Source: JADJLQ01 sp964396995 (GTDB lineage Bacteria > Bacteroidota > Bacteroidia > Chitinophagales > Saprospiraceae). Taken from it: a stretch of DNA of 9,671 nt. Below are positions 7,360 to 9,671 of this stretch, in pieces. Below the pieces are notes generated by a model, which was not told where the DNA came from, made no database searches, and saw nothing but the letters and a program-made list of their open reading frames with translations. Position 1 is the stretch's first letter, and each line of letters begins with the position of its first letter. The stretch lies in NCBI GenBank assembly GCA_964396995.1, contig CAYNIG010000192.1:1-9671 (forward strand), read 5' to 3'. The translations under genes were made by a program, and so were the position numbers.

Positions 7360-9063
7360 TTAGAAATTGGGATTTTTAGTCACTGCACTTCCTGCCGCTG
7401 CAGGATTTTTAGACAATTCGTCTTCAGGTACATCCCAGAAATCCATGTAGTTATAATCCAATGTTGCGTTGGTATAAATCTTACCACCGAACAATAAGGT
7501 GGCACCATATCTGCCTCCTCCGTTTGCTACGGCATAAGTCCATCCCCATCTTCTTAAGTCGAAGAAGGATAATCCTCTGAAAGCAGTGGAAGCTAAGCGT
7601 TCCATGGTCAATTCTTTTAAGGCTTCAGCCGCGGTCAGATTTTTACCAGCTAAAGATTCAACCTCAGCTCCCTGATATGATCTTACCTCATCTATTCCTT
7701 TTAATCCTTCTGCTATGAGCCCAGTACGGATTTTTGCTTCGGCCAGCATGGTGGCATTTTCTTCATAGGTCGGGCCTATATAGACTTCTATGCCTCCAGG
7801 TTCTCTTGAACCTAAAATCGGAATTCCAGTAAAACCAGCTGCTGCACCATCAACTAAAGAATACCGGGTAGTATTAGTATGAGCATCACCAAAAAAAGTA
7901 CCATTTTTATTGGTAAAATTTGCTCTTCTCTTATCATTCTCTTTAAACTGTTGTACAATCCTTTCACTTAATTTAAAAGTAGATGTTTGATTGCTGATAG
8001 ACATCAAGGAAGCGACCGTACCACCTGTGGCGGAAAAAAATGAATTTGCAGCTGTTGACCGACCGGTAAACACTTTATCTCCGGCCTTTAAACCATTATT
8101 GCAAAGTCCTATCACCGCAGACCAATCTGCAGCGGTCATTACACCCATACTCGCTTTGGTGATGGTCGCATTTGGATTGCCATTTACATATGGCGCCAGT
8201 TTATTCAAAATAATATTCCTGGCCAATAAGGTATTAATAGATCGTTGCCATTGCTCATTAGTCGGCGGAGTGCCAAGACCCACCTGACATTGTTCCGGAA
8301 TCAACTGAGCAATCATTGAGCCAAAATCACCCTGATTGGAAATGGCCTTTAATGTTGTACTAGCTTGATTCAATTGTTTATTCGATTCTGCTATGATGGC
8401 ATTGTGATCTACAAAATTACTTACAATAGAATTGGGTTTATCGTTGATCAGACCGGCAATGTATAAAGTTCCTATCTGTGCATAAGCATAGCCTTTCCAC
8501 CAATAAGCCCAGGCTTTTACCGTATTCGATTTATCATTGGTCAGCCCCTCTACATTAGGAATTTGTTCTAAGATCAGATTGCATGAATTAATCAGCCCAT
8601 ACATACTGGTCCACTCATAAAAGAGTGCATTATTTCCATTAGCAGTGGAAGCCGGATTATTAAAACTTCTTATAATAGAAATCTGTGGTGAGGGGTTGGT
8701 AAAGGTCGTAGTGGGGTCGGCCGGGTCTGCTTGAAATTTCTGAGGAACACCCATGGTAGTAGTCTGATTGTTGGAGCCCTGACCACCGCCACAGGCATCA
8801 CCCATCAATTCATGATATCCCCAGGGAAGAGAAAAATAAGAATCCCCTAACCATCCATTGCCATAAGTAAATCCGTTCCAATAAACTGATCCTTTGGCAT
8901 AGGTAGCAAGACCTTGCTCTGTATTTACGTTTCCGCTGAAAGTAGGGTCATTGGGATTTTGCACATCCAATTCATCAAAACAAGCTACAGGAATGATTAG
9001 AAGTGCCAATATCAAAATCAAATAACCCGGATTAATATATTTATTGTTAACTATTTTTTTCAT
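7360..9063 (-). CDS. RagB/SusD-family nutrient-binding outer-membrane lipoprotein
   Basis: The 567-residue product has an N-terminal signal with lipobox IPVAC (Cys28) followed by FDELDVQNPNDPTF, combining an acidic surface-export-like stretch with the NPN/NP motif common at SusD N-termini. The helical core includes YEWTSMYGLINSCNLILEQI and VKAWAYWWKGYAYAQIGTLY, matching the TPR-like scaffold. The C-terminal SusD region has ERLASTAFRGLSFFDLRRWG (488-507), and DFWDVPEDELSKNP (541-554), equivalent to the usual 'IP..E...NP' ending. By family knowledge it is a surface lipoprotein that captures substrate and caps the cognate SusC. It starts 19 bases after the SusC-like gene to its right and ends with a terminator, so it is the last gene of that operon, with no SusE-like gene following. 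It is clearly from a different SusD branch than the protein at 1319-2956. Substrate is unknown. Confidence 0.95.
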   Translation of the reverse strand: MKKIVNNKYINPGYLILILALLIIPVACFDELDVQNPNDPTFSGNVNTEQGLATYAKGSVYWNGFTYGNGWLGDSYFSLPWGYHELMGDACGGGQGSNNQTTTMGVPQKFQADPADPTTTFTNPSPQISIIRSFNNPASTANGNNALFYEWTSMYGLINSCNLILEQIPNVEGLTNDKSNTVKAWAYWWKGYAYAQIGTLYIAGLINDKPNSIVSNFVDHNAIIAESNKQLNQASTTLKAISNQGDFGSMIAQLIPEQCQVGLGTPPTNEQWQRSINTLLARNIILNKLAPYVNGNPNATITKASMGVMTAADWSAVIGLCNNGLKAGDKVFTGRSTAANSFFSATGGTVASLMSISNQTSTFKLSERIVQQFKENDKRRANFTNKNGTFFGDAHTNTTRYSLVDGAAAGFTGIPILGSREPGGIEVYIGPTYEENATMLAEAKIRTGLIAEGLKGIDEVRSYQGAEVESLAGKNLTAAEALKELTMERLASTAFRGLSFFDLRRWGWTYAVANGGGRYGATLLFGGKIYTNATLDYNYMDFWDVPEDELSKNPAAAGSAVTKNPNF

Positions 9064-9082
9064 TTTTCTGAGTTTTATATGA

Positions 9083-9671
9083 TTAGAAACCTAGGTTTAA
9101 TGTTACCTGATAGGATTTTAGATTGGGTATAGTACTATGATCAATTCCTCTGTCAAATGCCGAGTTAGCGGTACCTGAACTGATCTCAGGATCCATTCCA
9201 CTGTATTTGGTCCAGGTCATTAGATTTCTACCATTGAGAACCAATTGTGCTTTTTTGAGCCATTTTGTAGTAATCAATCTGGAGATATCAAATCCAAGGT
9301 TTACGTTTCTGAGTCTTACAAAAGATGAATTTTCATAAAAATAATCTTTGGTAACGTTATTTCCTACGCCTCTTGCTGTATTTCCAAGAGCATGATAGGT
9401 ACTAGCATAATAAGCAGTAAATGCAGCTGTCTCGCCATTAATGGTTACTGGTTTTTCAAAATCTCTACTTATGGCATCCCGATACATCCACTCATTGGTT
9501 TGATTGTAAAGATGAGACCCTGAGATCCAATCAAATTGGAAGCCAAAGTTTAAGAAATCCTTGTAAGTAAAACCATTAATAAAGGAAGCTGTAAAATCGG
9601 GATTAGGATCTCCTAAAGAAGAAGCCTCGTCTGAGAAATAAATGGCTTTAGTAAGCTTATTCACCACTCTG
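9083..9671 (-). CDS. SusC/RagA-family TonB-dependent receptor, C-terminal part only
   Basis: The frame is open to the right edge and stops at 9083, giving the last ~196 residues of an outer-membrane receptor. An internal GTG at 9667 is simply a valine codon, not a start. Diagnostic SusC C-terminal motifs are LGDPNPDFTASFINGFTYKDF, then FVRLRNVNLGFDIS, LVLNGRNLMTWTKYSGMDPE (the penultimate strands), and the final SYQVTLNLGF ending in phenylalanine for BAM recognition. The N-terminal regulatory-like domain, plug and most of the barrel lie outside the window. Its SusD partner starts 19 bases downstream. It aligns in general plan, but not closely, with the C-terminus of the receptor at 2979-6161, so this is not a recent tandem duplication. 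Confidence 0.95.
   Translation of the reverse strand, partial: RVVNKLTKAIYFSDEASSLGDPNPDFTASFINGFTYKDFLNFGFQFDWISGSHLYNQTNEWMYRDAISRDFEKPVTINGETAAFTAYYASTYHALGNTARGVGNNVTKDYFYENSSFVRLRNVNLGFDISRLITTKWLKKAQLVLNGRNLMTWTKYSGMDPEISSGTANSAFDRGIDHSTIPNLKSYQVTLNLGF

Noticed and set aside
3520..9618. Repeated DNA string GATTAGGATC at about 1447, 3524 and 9602
   Set aside because: It encodes the DPNP motif (GDPNPAF, GDPNPDF and LDPNPGP), so the repetition comes from conserved coding sequence and shared codon use, not from a mobile or regulatory repeat.
1..9671. Search for CRISPR arrays, transposases, insertion-sequence ends, tRNA or rRNA genes and toxin-antitoxin pairs
   Set aside because: No regularly spaced repeats, transposase motifs, terminal inverted repeats or RNA-gene signatures were seen by eye on either strand.

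Overview
The window looks like chromosomal DNA from a member of the Bacteroidota. Its main content is two adjacent SusC/SusD-type outer-membrane uptake loci. Supporting signs are SusC receptors with an N-terminal carboxypeptidase-regulatory-like domain, SusD lipoproteins, A/T-rich translation starts without clear Shine-Dalgarno sequences, and AT-rich composition. The genus cannot be told from this sequence. The class is also uncertain, although the receptor and lipoprotein subfamilies feel more like environmental Saprospiria, Cytophagia or Sphingobacteriia than gut Bacteroidales (inference only).

Every credible gene is on the minus strand, so transcription runs from right to left. Locus A (right): the C-terminal end of a SusC-like TonB-dependent receptor, cut by the window edge (9083-9671). 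It is followed after 19 bases by a RagB/SusD-type lipoprotein (7360-9063) and then a strong intrinsic terminator (7311-7337). Next is a stand-alone gene for a small secreted protein of unknown function (6461-7204). Locus B (left): after a roughly 300-base AT-rich intergenic region with short palindromes, there is a complete 1060-residue SusC-like receptor (2979-6161). A SusD-like lipoprotein of the 'SusD-like 2' kind (1319-2956) and a small lipoprotein of unknown function (717-1289) follow, spaced 22 and 29 bases apart like an operon. A second strong terminator (654-689) closes the unit. Beyond it, a gene running off the left edge (1-610) encodes another secreted protein of unknown function.

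The receptor and its SusD partner are expected to form a lidded ('pedal-bin') outer-membrane importer powered by TonB/ExbBD. The small lipoprotein of locus B sits where SusE/SusF-type accessory binding proteins usually sit. No glycoside hydrolase, peptidase, sulfatase, sigma/anti-sigma pair or two-component regulator is present, so the imported substrate cannot be named. The least expected pattern is that the two unknown secreted proteins (1-610 and 6461-7204) look like distant paralogues, and each lies directly after the terminator of a SusCD operon. This duplicated layout is the main point worth following up. Nothing else suggests a mobile element, CRISPR array, RNA gene or defence system.
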